From contig NZ_RJLM01000019.1 of NCBI RefSeq assembly GCF_004104355.1, positions 1 to 56,785 on the forward strand: a stretch of 56,785 nt of DNA, given 5' to 3'. The position numbers and the translations under genes were made by a program. Positions 46,064 through 55,303 of this stretch are shown here, in pieces. The notes beneath the pieces were generated by a model, which saw only the letters and a program-made list of their open reading frames with translations, did no database searches and was not told the DNA's origin. This DNA is from Photobacterium chitinilyticum. GTDB taxonomy: Bacteria; Pseudomonadota; Gammaproteobacteria; Enterobacterales; Vibrionaceae. Positions within the stretch are counted from its first letter, which is position 1; every line of letters begins with the position of its first letter.

Positions 46064-47626
46064 TTACTTGCATTGGCCTAGCTTGCTCCATACTGCCCAG
46101 TTTGTGCTGTTCTCAGCCGGTGATTGACTTTGGGTCCACCAGTTCGCTTGGTAGGCAATACCGTTTTGCTGGGCTTGTTCACCGGCTTGATACACAGAGC
46201 TTGCAGCCCATTGCGGGATGTTGCTGCAATCGAGGGTACCCGGCTGAGGATTCGGTTTTGGCGTCGGTATGATTCCCTTCACCCGCTGCAAGGCCGCAAA
46301 GGTGTCGGCAATGCCAGTACCGCAGTTGGAAGTGTTACAGCTGCTGCCTGCCGGGAATTCACGTGATGTTTCGGTAATGTACTGTTCGACTTGGTCCGGT
46401 GTCAGGCTGGTATCCAGTGAATACATCAGAGCGGCGATACCGGCAATGTGCGGCGCAGCCATACTCGTGCCCATCGAATAGTCGTAGGTATGGTGCTCGG
46501 CCTGTCGGAGGCCGGAGTTGTAGCTTGACAGAATACCGCCGGATCGGCCGCCGCCCGGAGCCGTGACGTCAACCTTTGCACCATAGTTGGAATAGAAGGC
46601 GCGGTTGCCCTCTTTGTTGTTGGAAGCAACTGATATGACACCCTGGCAGCTGCCTGGTGTGAACCCGCTGACATCCTGATTGCTGTTTCCGGCGGCCACA
46701 ATCACAGCAGCCCCTTTGGCTCTCACATCATTAATCGCCTGCTGGTAAGTGTATCCGCACGCTCCTTTGCCTCCAAGGCTGAGGTTTAGGACTTTGGCCG
46801 GGTAGGGGTTGGCAGGAACGCCGGCGACCTGTAAACCTGCCGCCCAACGCATGCCGTCGGTAATATCAGACGTGTAACCACCGCAGGCACCGAGTACCCG
46901 TACAGGCAAGATGCTGGCTGACCAGGCAACCCCCGTTCCCCCTTGACCGTTATTGCCTTCGGCAGCGATGGTGCCGGCAACGTGGGTACCATGCCAGGAA
47001 GAGTTTCTGTCGCGCGGTGGGTAATTTTGCCCGCATTGACCAGCGATGAGCCAGTCCCCCTCATCCGTCGCGTCACTGTCTCGGGCATTGCCGTCACGTG
47101 CCGCTTCTGCATTTTTTATGAAGTCATAACCGGGCAGAAGATTGTTCATCAAGTCCGGGTGATCGGGCAGTATTCCGGTATCGATGACGGCGACAACAAC
47201 ATCGGCCCCGCCAGTAGTGACATCCCAGGCTTTAGGTAGGTTGATCCCGCTGACCGAAGAAGAGTAATGCCATTGTTTGCTGAACTCGGGGTCATTAGGT
47301 GTTGCAGTTGGCCACATGATCCGGTCAGGTTCGGCATATTCAATGGCGGGATTTTGATTCAGCTGTTCAATAACTGTTTGGAGTTTATCCTGATCGGCAA
47401 CTTTCAGTATGTGGGTATTGTTGGCACTAGTACGGATATAGGTTATATCGGCATCGGTTACTTGCTGTAACTGCGCGATGCCATTACTCGGTGAGGAGTC
47501 AGTCAGCATCATTGGATTGTTGGCGCGGTATTTGACGATGACCTGATCGGTAATAGGTTCGTTGTTTTGCGCGAACGCCGGGCAGCTTGCAATAAGCATA
47601 GCCAGGGTTGTAGGTAATATTCTCAT
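46064..47626 (-). CDS. Secreted S8 subtilisin-like serine protease with C-terminal chitin-binding domain
   Basis: 520 residues. Signal peptide (MRILPTTLAMLIASCPAFAQ), then an I9-like propeptide (about 25-105). The catalytic triad is D149 (AVIDTGI), H212 (HGTHVAGT) and S388 (GTSMAAPH), with oxyanion N314 (AAGNS). A proline-rich linker (IPTPKPNPQPG) leads to a carbohydrate-binding module of the CBM5/12 type (about 466-520), with conserved aromatics in WAASSVYQAGE and AYQANWWTQ. The enzyme is probably exported and may bind chitin. AAGGAAG precedes the start. It is a single gene with its own terminator. Confidence 0.93.
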   Translation of the reverse strand: MRILPTTLAMLIASCPAFAQNNEPITDQVIVKYRANNPMMLTDSSPSNGIAQLQQVTDADITYIRTSANNTHILKVADQDKLQTVIEQLNQNPAIEYAEPDRIMWPTATPNDPEFSKQWHYSSSVSGINLPKAWDVTTGGADVVVAVIDTGILPDHPDLMNNLLPGYDFIKNAEAARDGNARDSDATDEGDWLIAGQCGQNYPPRDRNSSWHGTHVAGTIAAEGNNGQGGTGVAWSASILPVRVLGACGGYTSDITDGMRWAAGLQVAGVPANPYPAKVLNLSLGGKGACGYTYQQAINDVRAKGAAVIVAAGNSNQDVSGFTPGSCQGVISVASNNKEGNRAFYSNYGAKVDVTAPGGGRSGGILSSYNSGLRQAEHHTYDYSMGTSMAAPHIAGIAALMYSLDTSLTPDQVEQYITETSREFPAGSSCNTSNCGTGIADTFAALQRVKGIIPTPKPNPQPGTLDCSNIPQWAASSVYQAGEQAQQNGIAYQANWWTQSQSPAENSTNWAVWSKLGQCK

Positions 47627-47869
47627 CTTTCTTCCTTGGTAAGTTATTATTATGAGGACGATTATTCCTCAATCCCAGTGTTCATATTTTGGGGAGGTTT
47701 TCAGAAGAAAGATGAAGAGTATGGAAGCACAACTAAAAAAGAAGTATCTGTTTCAGAGGGGGCCTTTTGAGGTTGTGATATATGATCGAATTATATCTCT
47801 ATAGCTACTAATTTTGCTGGTGAATAAGTTTGGTTTTATATGCGCTTTTACTGATTTTATATTGCCGAG
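47627..47869. other. Non-coding region between the subtilase and SYLF genes, with one tiny open frame
   Basis: It contains a small dyad (TGAGGA/TCCTCA, 47653-47671) in the subtilase leader and a 30-codon plus-strand frame at 47712-47804 (starting MKSMEAQLKKKYLF) whose only ribosome-binding candidate, GGGGAGG, is too far upstream. I do not call that frame a gene. Confidence 0.4.
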
Positions 47870-48451
47870 TTACTTATTTTGACTCAAAGGCTCGAAGCTA
47901 AATGTCTGTCCGGCCAGCGAGGCCTCGATCATCATTCCGCCCTTGGCATAGGTGAATATAGCCATACCGTTGGTGTAGTTGGCATCGATAAACTGTTGCC
48001 CTGAGCTTGCGCTGAGACCGGCAGTTCCTGCTTTTGCCTGGGCCCCCTCCGTCAGGGCAACCGCAGAGGCTTGTGCATCAAGTTCAAAGCTACCACTGGT
48101 AAAGCGCTCGTAGGCTCGCTTGTCCTGGAAAAATATAATCTCGCTGTATGACTGGCCGCCAAACTGCAGGCCAAAGGAAACCAGGTAGAGCTTGGTCGTG
48201 CCAGTTATTGCTCCGTTTTTATAGACGGTACCGCTGCCATAAGCCCCGCCGACCCAGAAGCCGCCCTTGCCTACAGTGGGAAATACCGCGTAACCGTAGG
48301 CTGAATCAAAAAAGGGCTGAGTTTGCCTAGCTTCTTGAAAGTGGCTTAGGGTTGCTTGGGTATCAATATCTTCCTTGGCGACAGAGCCGGAGGCGATACA
48401 TAGTAGGGCAAGTGAGCCTAACATGGCGAACACTCGGTTGACGGTTTTCAT
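47870..48451 (-). CDS. SYLF (YSC84-like) lipid-binding domain protein
   Basis: 193 residues with a signal peptide (through about residue 25, IASGSVA). The mature protein has the SYLF motifs DSAYGYAVFPTVGKGGFWVG and LYLVSFGLQFGGQSYSE, and a final YAKGGMMIEASLAGQ. The eukaryotic family binds phosphoinositides; bacterial members are secreted or envelope proteins of unknown function. AAGGAAG lies ahead of the ATG. Separate from the lnt operon. Confidence 0.88.
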   Translation of the reverse strand: MKTVNRVFAMLGSLALLCIASGSVAKEDIDTQATLSHFQEARQTQPFFDSAYGYAVFPTVGKGGFWVGGAYGSGTVYKNGAITGTTKLYLVSFGLQFGGQSYSEIIFFQDKRAYERFTSGSFELDAQASAVALTEGAQAKAGTAGLSASSGQQFIDANYTNGMAIFTYAKGGMMIEASLAGQTFSFEPLSQNK

Positions 48452-48512
48452 AGGTGCTTCCTTGTTGGTACCGGACGATATTCATAACAACTTTTATAGT
48501 AGCAATATCAAT

Positions 48513-48542
48513 AAAAAGGCGAAGAGTTAATCTTCGCCTTTT
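48513..48542 (-). terminator. Terminator of the lnt operon
   Basis: A 12-bp perfect stem, AAAAGGCGAAGA with TCTTCGCCTTTT, has a five-base loop and ends in T residues on the minus strand, about 40 bases after the lnt stop codon. Confidence 0.88.
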
Positions 48543-48582
48543 CAGTTCCTATTAAGCTTTTTGGAGCTTATCCTCATTGGGA

Positions 48583-50136
48583 TTACTCAATTTCCTGTGG
48601 CCGATGATCGCGAAAGTGTCCCGCACGGCGTTTTATCAGAATCATTGAGAGAGTGAGCGACCACAAGATATAGAGATACAGTGGCCAGCTTCCCAAGGTG
48701 GTAAAAGGCGTTAGTCCTTCGGTTGGAACCACTGTTGCTCTTAGCACTGCTTTTTCAAACTGCGGGATTTGCTTGACGATCTGGCCGTGATGATCAACCA
48801 CGCCTGTTACACCATTATTGGTTGCCCGCAGTAGAGGCTTGCCCAGTTCAAGCGATCGCATCTGGGCTATTTCCATATGCTGGAACGGACCGATAGAAGT
48901 GCCGAACCAAGCATCGTTCGAGAGAGTTAGCAGTAGTTCGGTATCGATGCTGACATTTTGGCGAACCTGCTCGCTAAATGCAATTTCATAGCATAGGGCC
49001 GGTGCAAGTGAATAGCCATTGGCCTCAAGGTTGGGCTGGATAAAGCCGCCGCGACTGAATGAAGACATCGGCAGATTGAACAGCGGGGCGATTGGGCGCA
49101 GCAATTCGCCAAACGGTACGAACTCACCAAATGGAAGCAGGTGGTGCTTGCTGTAACGGGTGGCGCTTTCATATTGGTATGGGCCGTCAGTGTTCATTCC
49201 CAGTGTCAGGATATTGTTGAAATACTCGCCATTCTCTTTTTGATCCAATACTCCGGTGATAACGGTACTGCCGTTGTTGCGGGCGGCACTGTCAAGGTTC
49301 TGGAGGAAGGTTGGCACCTGTGTTTCCAGAGCGGGAATTGCCGCTTCGGGCCAGATGATCAGATCGGCATCCCAGTTCTCCCGGGTAAGGTCGGTGTACT
49401 TCATCAGGGTCGGCCATCGCTGGCTCGGCAGCCATTTTAGTTCCTGGGGTACATTGCCCTGGATCAGGGCGACTTCGACACTTTTCTCCGGTGCCGGCGT
49501 GACCCATTGAATACTGTTGGCTAAGCCACTGAAGCCGAGGATCAGAAGTGGGATCAGCAAGGGTTTCCAGTTACGATCACACCAGGCCGCTACCAAGGAG
49601 CCGCTGACCAGAACCAGTGCGAGGGTGATCCCTTCGACCCCAAGGATAGGAGCGATGCCCGCCAGTGGACTGTTGATCTGGCTATAGCCCATCCACAACC
49701 AAGGGAATCCGGTCAGGAACCAGCCACGGAACCAGTCTAGCAACAACCAGATCACCGGACCGCTCAGCAGCAGCTGGTGGAACGGTCGGCCTTGGTTAAA
49801 GCGGTTGAACAGGGCTCCAAATACCGCCGGGAAGAGTGCCAGGTAGCCGATTAGCATGCTCATTAGGAACACGCTGGCAATTTTAGGCATACCGCCGAAG
49901 GTATCGATGCTGACATGTACCCAGCTTATGCCGGTACCAAACAGGCCAAGTCCCCACAGGAAGCCGATCAGTGCCGAGCGCTTGATGCTTTGCTGTTGAA
50001 GTAGGTAGAAAAAGAAGAAAAGAGAAACTGGTGCGAGGTACCAGTAGTTATAAGGCGCAAACGAAAGAGTGGCGAGTGCACCCGCCGGGACAGCAATTGC
50101 TAGCTGTCCCCACGTAATTAATGAGCTTTTTTTCAT
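48583..50136 (-). CDS. lnt: Apolipoprotein N-acyltransferase
   Basis: A 517-residue inner-membrane enzyme that adds the third acyl chain to lipoproteins. N-terminal membrane helices are followed by a nitrilase-like periplasmic domain with the Glu-Lys-Cys triad in WPEAAIPALE, KHHLLPFGE and APALCYEIAF, and a final membrane helix. It serves the lipoproteins encoded in this window (MltD, BamC, RlpA, LptE). corC ends three bases upstream. Confidence 0.96.
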   Translation of the reverse strand: MKKSSLITWGQLAIAVPAGALATLSFAPYNYWYLAPVSLFFFFYLLQQQSIKRSALIGFLWGLGLFGTGISWVHVSIDTFGGMPKIASVFLMSMLIGYLALFPAVFGALFNRFNQGRPFHQLLLSGPVIWLLLDWFRGWFLTGFPWLWMGYSQINSPLAGIAPILGVEGITLALVLVSGSLVAAWCDRNWKPLLIPLLILGFSGLANSIQWVTPAPEKSVEVALIQGNVPQELKWLPSQRWPTLMKYTDLTRENWDADLIIWPEAAIPALETQVPTFLQNLDSAARNNGSTVITGVLDQKENGEYFNNILTLGMNTDGPYQYESATRYSKHHLLPFGEFVPFGELLRPIAPLFNLPMSSFSRGGFIQPNLEANGYSLAPALCYEIAFSEQVRQNVSIDTELLLTLSNDAWFGTSIGPFQHMEIAQMRSLELGKPLLRATNNGVTGVVDHHGQIVKQIPQFEKAVLRATVVPTEGLTPFTTLGSWPLYLYILWSLTLSMILIKRRAGHFRDHRPQEIE

Positions 50137-50139
50137 TAT

Positions 50140-51012
50140 CTATGATGTAGTTGTCGGTTGGTGTGCTTCGTGAGGCACGGTCACTTGCAACTGAATAACC
50201 CGTCGGCTGTCGGCAGATGTTACTTTGAATGAGTAACCATCGAGTTCAACGATTTCACCGCGATTGGGCAGATGTCCGAAACTGGTCATCACCAGGCCCC
50301 CGACGGTGTCGACTTCTTCATCACTGAAGTGGGTCTGGAACATATCATTAAAGTCTTCGATGGTCGTCAGTGCCTTGACCGCGAAAGTATGCTTACTTAA
50401 CTGACGGATATCCTCTTCTTCCTCATCGTCGAATTCGTCTTCGATTTCGCCGACAATCTGTTCAAGGATGTCCTCAATAGTGATAACGCCTGATACCCCG
50501 CCAAACTCATCAACGACGATCGCCATATGGTAGCGTTCCTCGCGGAACTCTTTCAGCAGACGGTCTACGCGCTTGCTTTCCGGTACGACAACAGCCGGGC
50601 GAAGCACCTTGTCCATATCGAATGGCTCGCTGTTCGGGAGCAGGTAACGCAACAGATCTTTTGCCAGCAGTATGCCTTCGACATGATCTTTGTCATCACT
50701 GATCACCGGGTAGCGGGAGTGTTGGGTATCTACAATTAAATCAATCAGGTCCTCTAGCTTCTGAGAACGTTCGATAGTGACCATCTGCGAACGCGGGATC
50801 ATGATGTCACGAACACGCATTTCAGAAATTTCCATCACACCTTCGAGCATGTCGCGGGTGTCGTGGTCGATCAAATCGTTAACTTCCGAATCACGGAAGA
50901 CCTCGACCAGTTCCTCTCGGTTTTGAGGTTCACCTTGGAACAGTTGGCCGATACGTTCAAAGAAGGACTTTCTACTCGGACCTTCAGAGCTTTGTGAGTT
51001 ATCTTCGTTCAT
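50140..51012 (-). CDS. corC: CorC/YbeX family protein (CBS and CorC_HlyC domains)
   Basis: 290 residues. Two CBS domains (about 65-190; e.g. [13 protein letters not shown] and [22 protein letters not shown]) and a C-terminal CorC_HlyC transporter-associated domain. There are no membrane helices. It has been linked to magnesium and cobalt efflux with CorA and, as YbeX, to ribosome metabolism. The ybeZ-ybeY-corC-lnt order is conserved. Confidence 0.94.
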   Translation of the reverse strand: MNEDNSQSSEGPSRKSFFERIGQLFQGEPQNREELVEVFRDSEVNDLIDHDTRDMLEGVMEISEMRVRDIMIPRSQMVTIERSQKLEDLIDLIVDTQHSRYPVISDDKDHVEGILLAKDLLRYLLPNSEPFDMDKVLRPAVVVPESKRVDRLLKEFREERYHMAIVVDEFGGVSGVITIEDILEQIVGEIEDEFDDEEEEDIRQLSKHTFAVKALTTIEDFNDMFQTHFSDEEVDTVGGLVMTSFGHLPNRGEIVELDGYSFKVTSADSRRVIQLQVTVPHEAHQPTTTS

Positions 51013-51065
51013 TGCTTTAAGAAAAAATTCTCTCAGTTAAGTGGCTGTGCCACGGGGTGTCATTT

Positions 51066-51098
51066 GATACCTCATCAGCCGTATTGGGATGAGGTATC
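51066..51098 (-). other. Perfect 11-bp hairpin between ybeY and corC
   Basis: GATACCTCATC pairs exactly with GATGAGGTATC around an 11-base loop. It lies 27 bases past the ybeY stop and 53 bases ahead of the corC start. There is no U tract on the minus strand, so it is more likely an mRNA stability or processing element than a terminator. Confidence 0.6.
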
Positions 51099-51124
51099 TA
51101 TACGACAACGGTTTTCCGATAATG

Positions 51125-51589
51125 TTACCGCTTTTCTTCAGCGTACGGATCGATAAAGCCCATGTTTTCCATGATCTCCGTTTCCAAAGATTCCATTTCT
51201 TCGGCTTCATCATCGTCGATATGATCATAACCTAGCAGATGGAGACTGCCGTGTACAACCATATGTGCCCAGTGGGCATTTAGCGGTTTATTCTGCTCTT
51301 TTGCTTCTTCTTCGACGACTTGACGACAAATTATTAAGTCACCCAGTAGATCTAACTCTACACCTGGCGGGGCTTCAAATGGGAATGACAATACGTTGGT
51401 CGGCTTGTCCTTACCACGGTAATCGTGGTTAAGGGTATGACTTTCAGAACTGTCGACAAGACGAATCGTGACTTCGGCGTCAGCCTGAAAAGGAGTGACG
51501 GCCGCGTTCAGCCATTGTTGAAAGTCAGCTTCACTAGGCATGCCTTCCTGACTTTCGGTGGCATATTGTAGATCGAGGTAAATCGCCAT
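51125..51589 (-). CDS. ybeY: Endoribonuclease YbeY (rRNA maturation factor)
   Basis: A 154-residue zinc-dependent RNase needed for 16S rRNA 3'-end processing and ribosome quality control. The zinc motif [11 protein letters not shown] (H-x3-H-x5-H) is intact. Its ATG overlaps the ybeZ stop by one base (TAATG), indicating coupled translation with the PhoH-like partner. Confidence 0.97.
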   Translation of the reverse strand: MAIYLDLQYATESQEGMPSEADFQQWLNAAVTPFQADAEVTIRLVDSSESHTLNHDYRGKDKPTNVLSFPFEAPPGVELDLLGDLIICRQVVEEEAKEQNKPLNAHWAHMVVHGSLHLLGYDHIDDDEAEEMESLETEIMENMGFIDPYAEEKR

Positions 51590-52671
51590 TAGTTACTTTT
51601 TTCCGGTTCGGCAAGGGGAGTCGTTATTTGTTGTCGAGCCTGCTGTTCTTCACGGCGGCGCTGCTCGGCCAGCTTGCGTTGCTTCTGATCTTCGGTTTCC
51701 CATACTTCATAGGCCTGTACAATACGCGCTACAACCGGGTGGCGAACGACGTCATCGGCCTGGAAGAAGTTAAAACTGATCTCGTCGACATCCGACAGGA
51801 CTTCGATGGCATGACGCAGGCCGGAGCGGGCACCGCGAGGCAAGTCGATTTGGGTGACATCACCGGTGATTACTGCCCGAGAGTTGAAACCAATACGGGT
51901 CAGGAACATTTTCATCTGCTCGACCGTGGTGTTCTGGCTCTCGTCAAGAATGATAAAGGCATCATTCAAGGTACGGCCACGCATGTAGGCCAGCGGTGCC
52001 ACTTCAATGACATTACGCTCAATCAGTTTCTCGACACGCTCAAAGCCCAACATTTCGAATAGGGCATCATAAAGCGGACGCAGATACGGATCGACTTTCT
52101 GGCTCAGATCACCCGGCAGGAAGCCGAGCTTTTCCCCTGCTTCAACAGCTGGGCGAGTCAGCAGAATACGACGAATTTCTTGGCGCTCAAGAGCATCAAC
52201 AGCCGCGGCAACCGCAAGATAGGTTTTACCGGTACCTGCAGGGCCGACACCAAAGGTAATATCATGGGTGACCATGTTGGTGATGTACTGGGCCTGATTT
52301 GGCGTACGTGGTTTGATCACCCCTTTCTTGGTCTTGATCGTGACTTCTTTACCATAAGGGATAGTGCTTTCGGTGGTTTGTTCAAGTACGCCGGACTCTT
52401 TGATAGCCAGATGAATCTGCTCGGGCTCGACATCGGGAATCGTATTGCGAACCGGTGCCGTATCGACATAGAGAGTTTTGATGATGTGGGCGGTAGCTTG
52501 GGCGGTGTGAGGTTGGCCGACAACGCTAAAACTGTTGCCTCGATGGTTGATTTCTACACCCAAACGGCGTTCAAGTTGTTTGATATTATCGTCGAAAGGG
52601 CCGCAAAGGCTGGAAAGACGCGGATTATTAGCGGGTTCCAGATTGAATTCTACAGTGATAATTTTGCTCAA
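51589..52671 (-). CDS. ybeZ: PhoH-like ATPase YbeZ
   Basis: A 360-residue PhoH-family NTPase that partners YbeY. The P-loop [11 protein letters not shown] is near residue 140, with the DEAD-like [11 protein letters not shown] downstream. The start is TTG 52671 ([12 protein letters not shown]): AGAGGC lies about six bases ahead and the nearest upstream ATG runs into a stop. The Gln- and Arg-rich C-terminal tail (about 325-360) is probably disordered. It follows miaB by 85 bases. Confidence 0.95.
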   Translation of the reverse strand: MSKIITVEFNLEPANNPRLSSLCGPFDDNIKQLERRLGVEINHRGNSFSVVGQPHTAQATAHIIKTLYVDTAPVRNTIPDVEPEQIHLAIKESGVLEQTTESTIPYGKEVTIKTKKGVIKPRTPNQAQYITNMVTHDITFGVGPAGTGKTYLAVAAAVDALERQEIRRILLTRPAVEAGEKLGFLPGDLSQKVDPYLRPLYDALFEMLGFERVEKLIERNVIEVAPLAYMRGRTLNDAFIILDESQNTTVEQMKMFLTRIGFNSRAVITGDVTQIDLPRGARSGLRHAIEVLSDVDEISFNFFQADDVVRHPVVARIVQAYEVWETEDQKQRKLAEQRRREEQQARQQITTPLAEPEKSN

Positions 52672-52756
52672 GATTTGCCTCTCATTGCGGTCACCCGAAA
52701 TGCCGGGCGACCATTTGTTCAGGGCGCGTCCTACTGGTCTTCAGACTGGCGTCTTA

Positions 52757-54181
52757 CTATGGAGTATATACGCCTACACCCAATTCATCTTCTTTACGTG
52801 TTTTTTCCATCACTTCAGACGGTGATATCGCAATACGAAGATCCATTTCGGCCTCGGTACGAACCAGCTCGCCACGTAGCGAGTTGGTGAATACGTCAGT
52901 GATCTTCACATCGACGAACTGGCCGATCAGCTCGGCTGAACCTTCGAAGTTGACTACGCGACTGTTTTCAGTACGGCCACGAAGTTCCATGATGTTCTTT
53001 TTCGACGGGCCTTCAACCAGAATACGCTGTTCAGTATCTAGCATCTGGCGTGAGTAACGCATTGCTTGAGTATTGATCTGTTGCTGCAGTTCATACAAGC
53101 GCTGTTTCTTCACATCTTCTGGTAGATCACACGGATAGTCTGCCGCTGGTGTTCCAGGGCGTGCCGAGAAGATAAAGCTGAAGCTCATATCGAAGTCAAT
53201 TTCGCGGATCAGCTTCATAGTGTCCTGGAAGTCCTGATCGCTTTCACCCGGGAATGCCACGATGAAGTCAGAACTGATGGTGATGTCCGGACGGGCCTTA
53301 CGTAGCTTACGGATTTTTGATTTGTACTCAATTGCTGTGTGCGGGCGCTTCATCATCGAAAGAATACGATCAGAACCGCTCTGTACCGGAAGGTGCAGGA
53401 AGCTAACCAGCTCAGGTGTATCCTTGTATACTTCAATGATGTCGTCAGTGAACTCGATAGGATGACTGGTGGTATAACGGATACGGTCGATTCCGTCGAT
53501 AGCGGCAACCAGACGTAGTAGTTCGGCAAACGAAGCAATCTCATCGTCGTGGGTTGCACCACGGTAGGCATTTACGTTCTGGCCAAGCAGGTTGACTTCA
53601 CGCACGCCTTGTTCAGCAAGCTGAGCGATCTCGAACAGAACATCATCAAGCGGACGGCTGACTTCTTCGCCACGGGTATAAGGAACAACGCAGTAAGTAC
53701 AGTATTTTGAGCAACCTTCCATAATGGAGACAAAGGCAGTTGCCCCTTCGGCGCGCGGCTCTGGCAGGTTGTCGAATTTTTCAATTTCAGGGAAAGAGAT
53801 GTCCATTACCGGCGCATCGTCAGACTGCGAGCGCTTAATCATCTCTGGCAGGCGGTGCAGGGTCTGCGGGCCAAAGATAACATCAACGTAAGGGGCGCGC
53901 TTGCGAATGGAGTCGCCTTCCTGGGTCGCTACACAACCGCCCACGCCAATCACCAGATCCGGCTTTTTATCTTTCAGTGTTTTCCAGCGGCCTAGCTGAT
54001 GGAAAACTTTCTCTTGCGCCTTTTCACGGATTGAGCAGGTGTTCAGCAGCAAAACGTCTGCTTCTTCTGGTTCTTCCGTTAACTCGAAGCCATTGGCTGC
54101 ATTAAGAAGATCGGCCATTTTTGATGAATCGTATTCGTTCATCTGACAGCCCCAGGTTTTAATAAGCAGTTTTTTAGCCAT
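52757..54181 (-). CDS. miaB: tRNA-2-methylthio-N6-dimethylallyladenosine synthase
   Basis: A 474-residue radical-SAM methylthiotransferase that acts on i6A37 of tRNAs. The N-terminal UPF0004 domain has three cluster Cys (TWGCQMN, LLNTCSI and GVGGCVA), and the radical-SAM motif is [13 protein letters not shown] domain lies about 380-445. First in the miaB-ybeZ-ybeY-corC-lnt run, with a 233-base gap to mtgA in which I see no gene. Confidence 0.97.
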   Translation of the reverse strand: MAKKLLIKTWGCQMNEYDSSKMADLLNAANGFELTEEPEEADVLLLNTCSIREKAQEKVFHQLGRWKTLKDKKPDLVIGVGGCVATQEGDSIRKRAPYVDVIFGPQTLHRLPEMIKRSQSDDAPVMDISFPEIEKFDNLPEPRAEGATAFVSIMEGCSKYCTYCVVPYTRGEEVSRPLDDVLFEIAQLAEQGVREVNLLGQNVNAYRGATHDDEIASFAELLRLVAAIDGIDRIRYTTSHPIEFTDDIIEVYKDTPELVSFLHLPVQSGSDRILSMMKRPHTAIEYKSKIRKLRKARPDITISSDFIVAFPGESDQDFQDTMKLIREIDFDMSFSFIFSARPGTPAADYPCDLPEDVKKQRLYELQQQINTQAMRYSRQMLDTEQRILVEGPSKKNIMELRGRTENSRVVNFEGSAELIGQFVDVKITDVFTNSLRGELVRTEAEMDLRIAISPSEVMEKTRKEDELGVGVYTP

Positions 54182-54414
54182 GTCTAACTCTTCACTCGTA
54201 GTGTTTATTCATTGCATTCAACATTGCTTCTTCGGCCAACAGTATGTTAAACGAGCTGTTAGCTGTAGCAAGCCGCGTATTGTACTGCTTTAAATCCTGC
54301 CTGACCAGAACATCACCACCCTGAATAAAGTATGGTTTATGGGTTTATGGCTACTTACCTGTATTTCTTTTTGTTTGGTGGTTCGGTGAATGGGTGCAAA
54401 ACGGTACTTATTAT

Positions 54415-55110
54415 CTAGAGCTGGTCAAGCGTACCCATGCCCAGCTGGCGCATCTGCCGGGCGATCCATCGGCTTCGCTTGCTGACATAAGTGCTCATCG
54501 GGCTAGCCTTGATCTTATAAGGATTAGGTAAGACAGCAGCGAGCTGAGCAGCTTGCTGGGCTGACAGCTGGCGAGAGGGGATCGCGAAATAATTCTGGCT
54601 GGCAGCCTCAATGCCATATAGCCCGGGGCCAAATTCAATGATGTTGAGATAGACTTCCAGGATACGGCTTTTATCCCATAAGAGTTCCATCAACAGGGCA
54701 AAATAAAGCTCGATACCTTTACGGATAAACGAGCGGGAAGGGAAGAGAAATAAGTTTTTGGCCGTCTGTTGGCTGATCGTGCTGCCACCGCGGCTGGGGC
54801 CGTCAGCCCCGGTTTGCTTGAGAATGCCAAGCACGGCGTTGATATCAACGCCATGGTGGCTGGTAAAACGTTGATCTTCTGAAGCAATCACGGCCAGCTG
54901 GGCGTTTGGGGAGATGTCCTGAATATCGGTCCAAAGGTGCGTCGTCTGCGCCGGGTAGCCAGCTGGCGGAAATAGGCTGCGGTGGATCTGCCAGCCCCAG
55001 ACTGGAGGATCTATGTATTTCATTGCCATCACCAGCATGACAGGTAAACACAGTGTGAGCAGTACAAGCCGGATAAAACAGCGTTTGAGTCGAGCTATCA
55101 CTAATGACAT
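54415..55110 (-). CDS. mtgA: Monofunctional peptidoglycan glycosyltransferase MtgA
   Basis: A 231-residue GT51 enzyme that polymerises lipid II. One N-terminal membrane helix (about 12-30) precedes the glycosyltransferase domain, with the catalytic Glu in ASEDQRFTSHHG and the motif RGGSTISQQTAKNLFL. AGG sits close to the ATG. It is divergent from ubiF across about 190 bases. Confidence 0.95.
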   Translation of the reverse strand: MSLVIARLKRCFIRLVLLTLCLPVMLVMAMKYIDPPVWGWQIHRSLFPPAGYPAQTTHLWTDIQDISPNAQLAVIASEDQRFTSHHGVDINAVLGILKQTGADGPSRGGSTISQQTAKNLFLFPSRSFIRKGIELYFALLMELLWDKSRILEVYLNIIEFGPGLYGIEAASQNYFAIPSRQLSAQQAAQLAAVLPNPYKIKASPMSTYVSKRSRWIARQMRQLGMGTLDQL

Positions 55111-55303
55111 TACCTGCTTAAAAAGTCGTATACCCTATCATAATAAAGAAACATGCCGAGGGGCAGAGTTCAGGGGAATTATCGCTGATGGCCGGAGGGG
55201 AATCAGGTAACATGGTGTAATTGTCTGACCCCATTATGGAATGTCAGATTCAGAGAGTTAGTCTGTTTAGACCATTTGGTATAGCACTGAGATGAGACCA
55301 GAT

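Noticed and set aside
52180-52890. A 236-codon plus-strand frame over ybeZ and the miaB 3' end
   Set aside because: It covers two well-supported genes on the other strand and its protein resembles nothing known to me.
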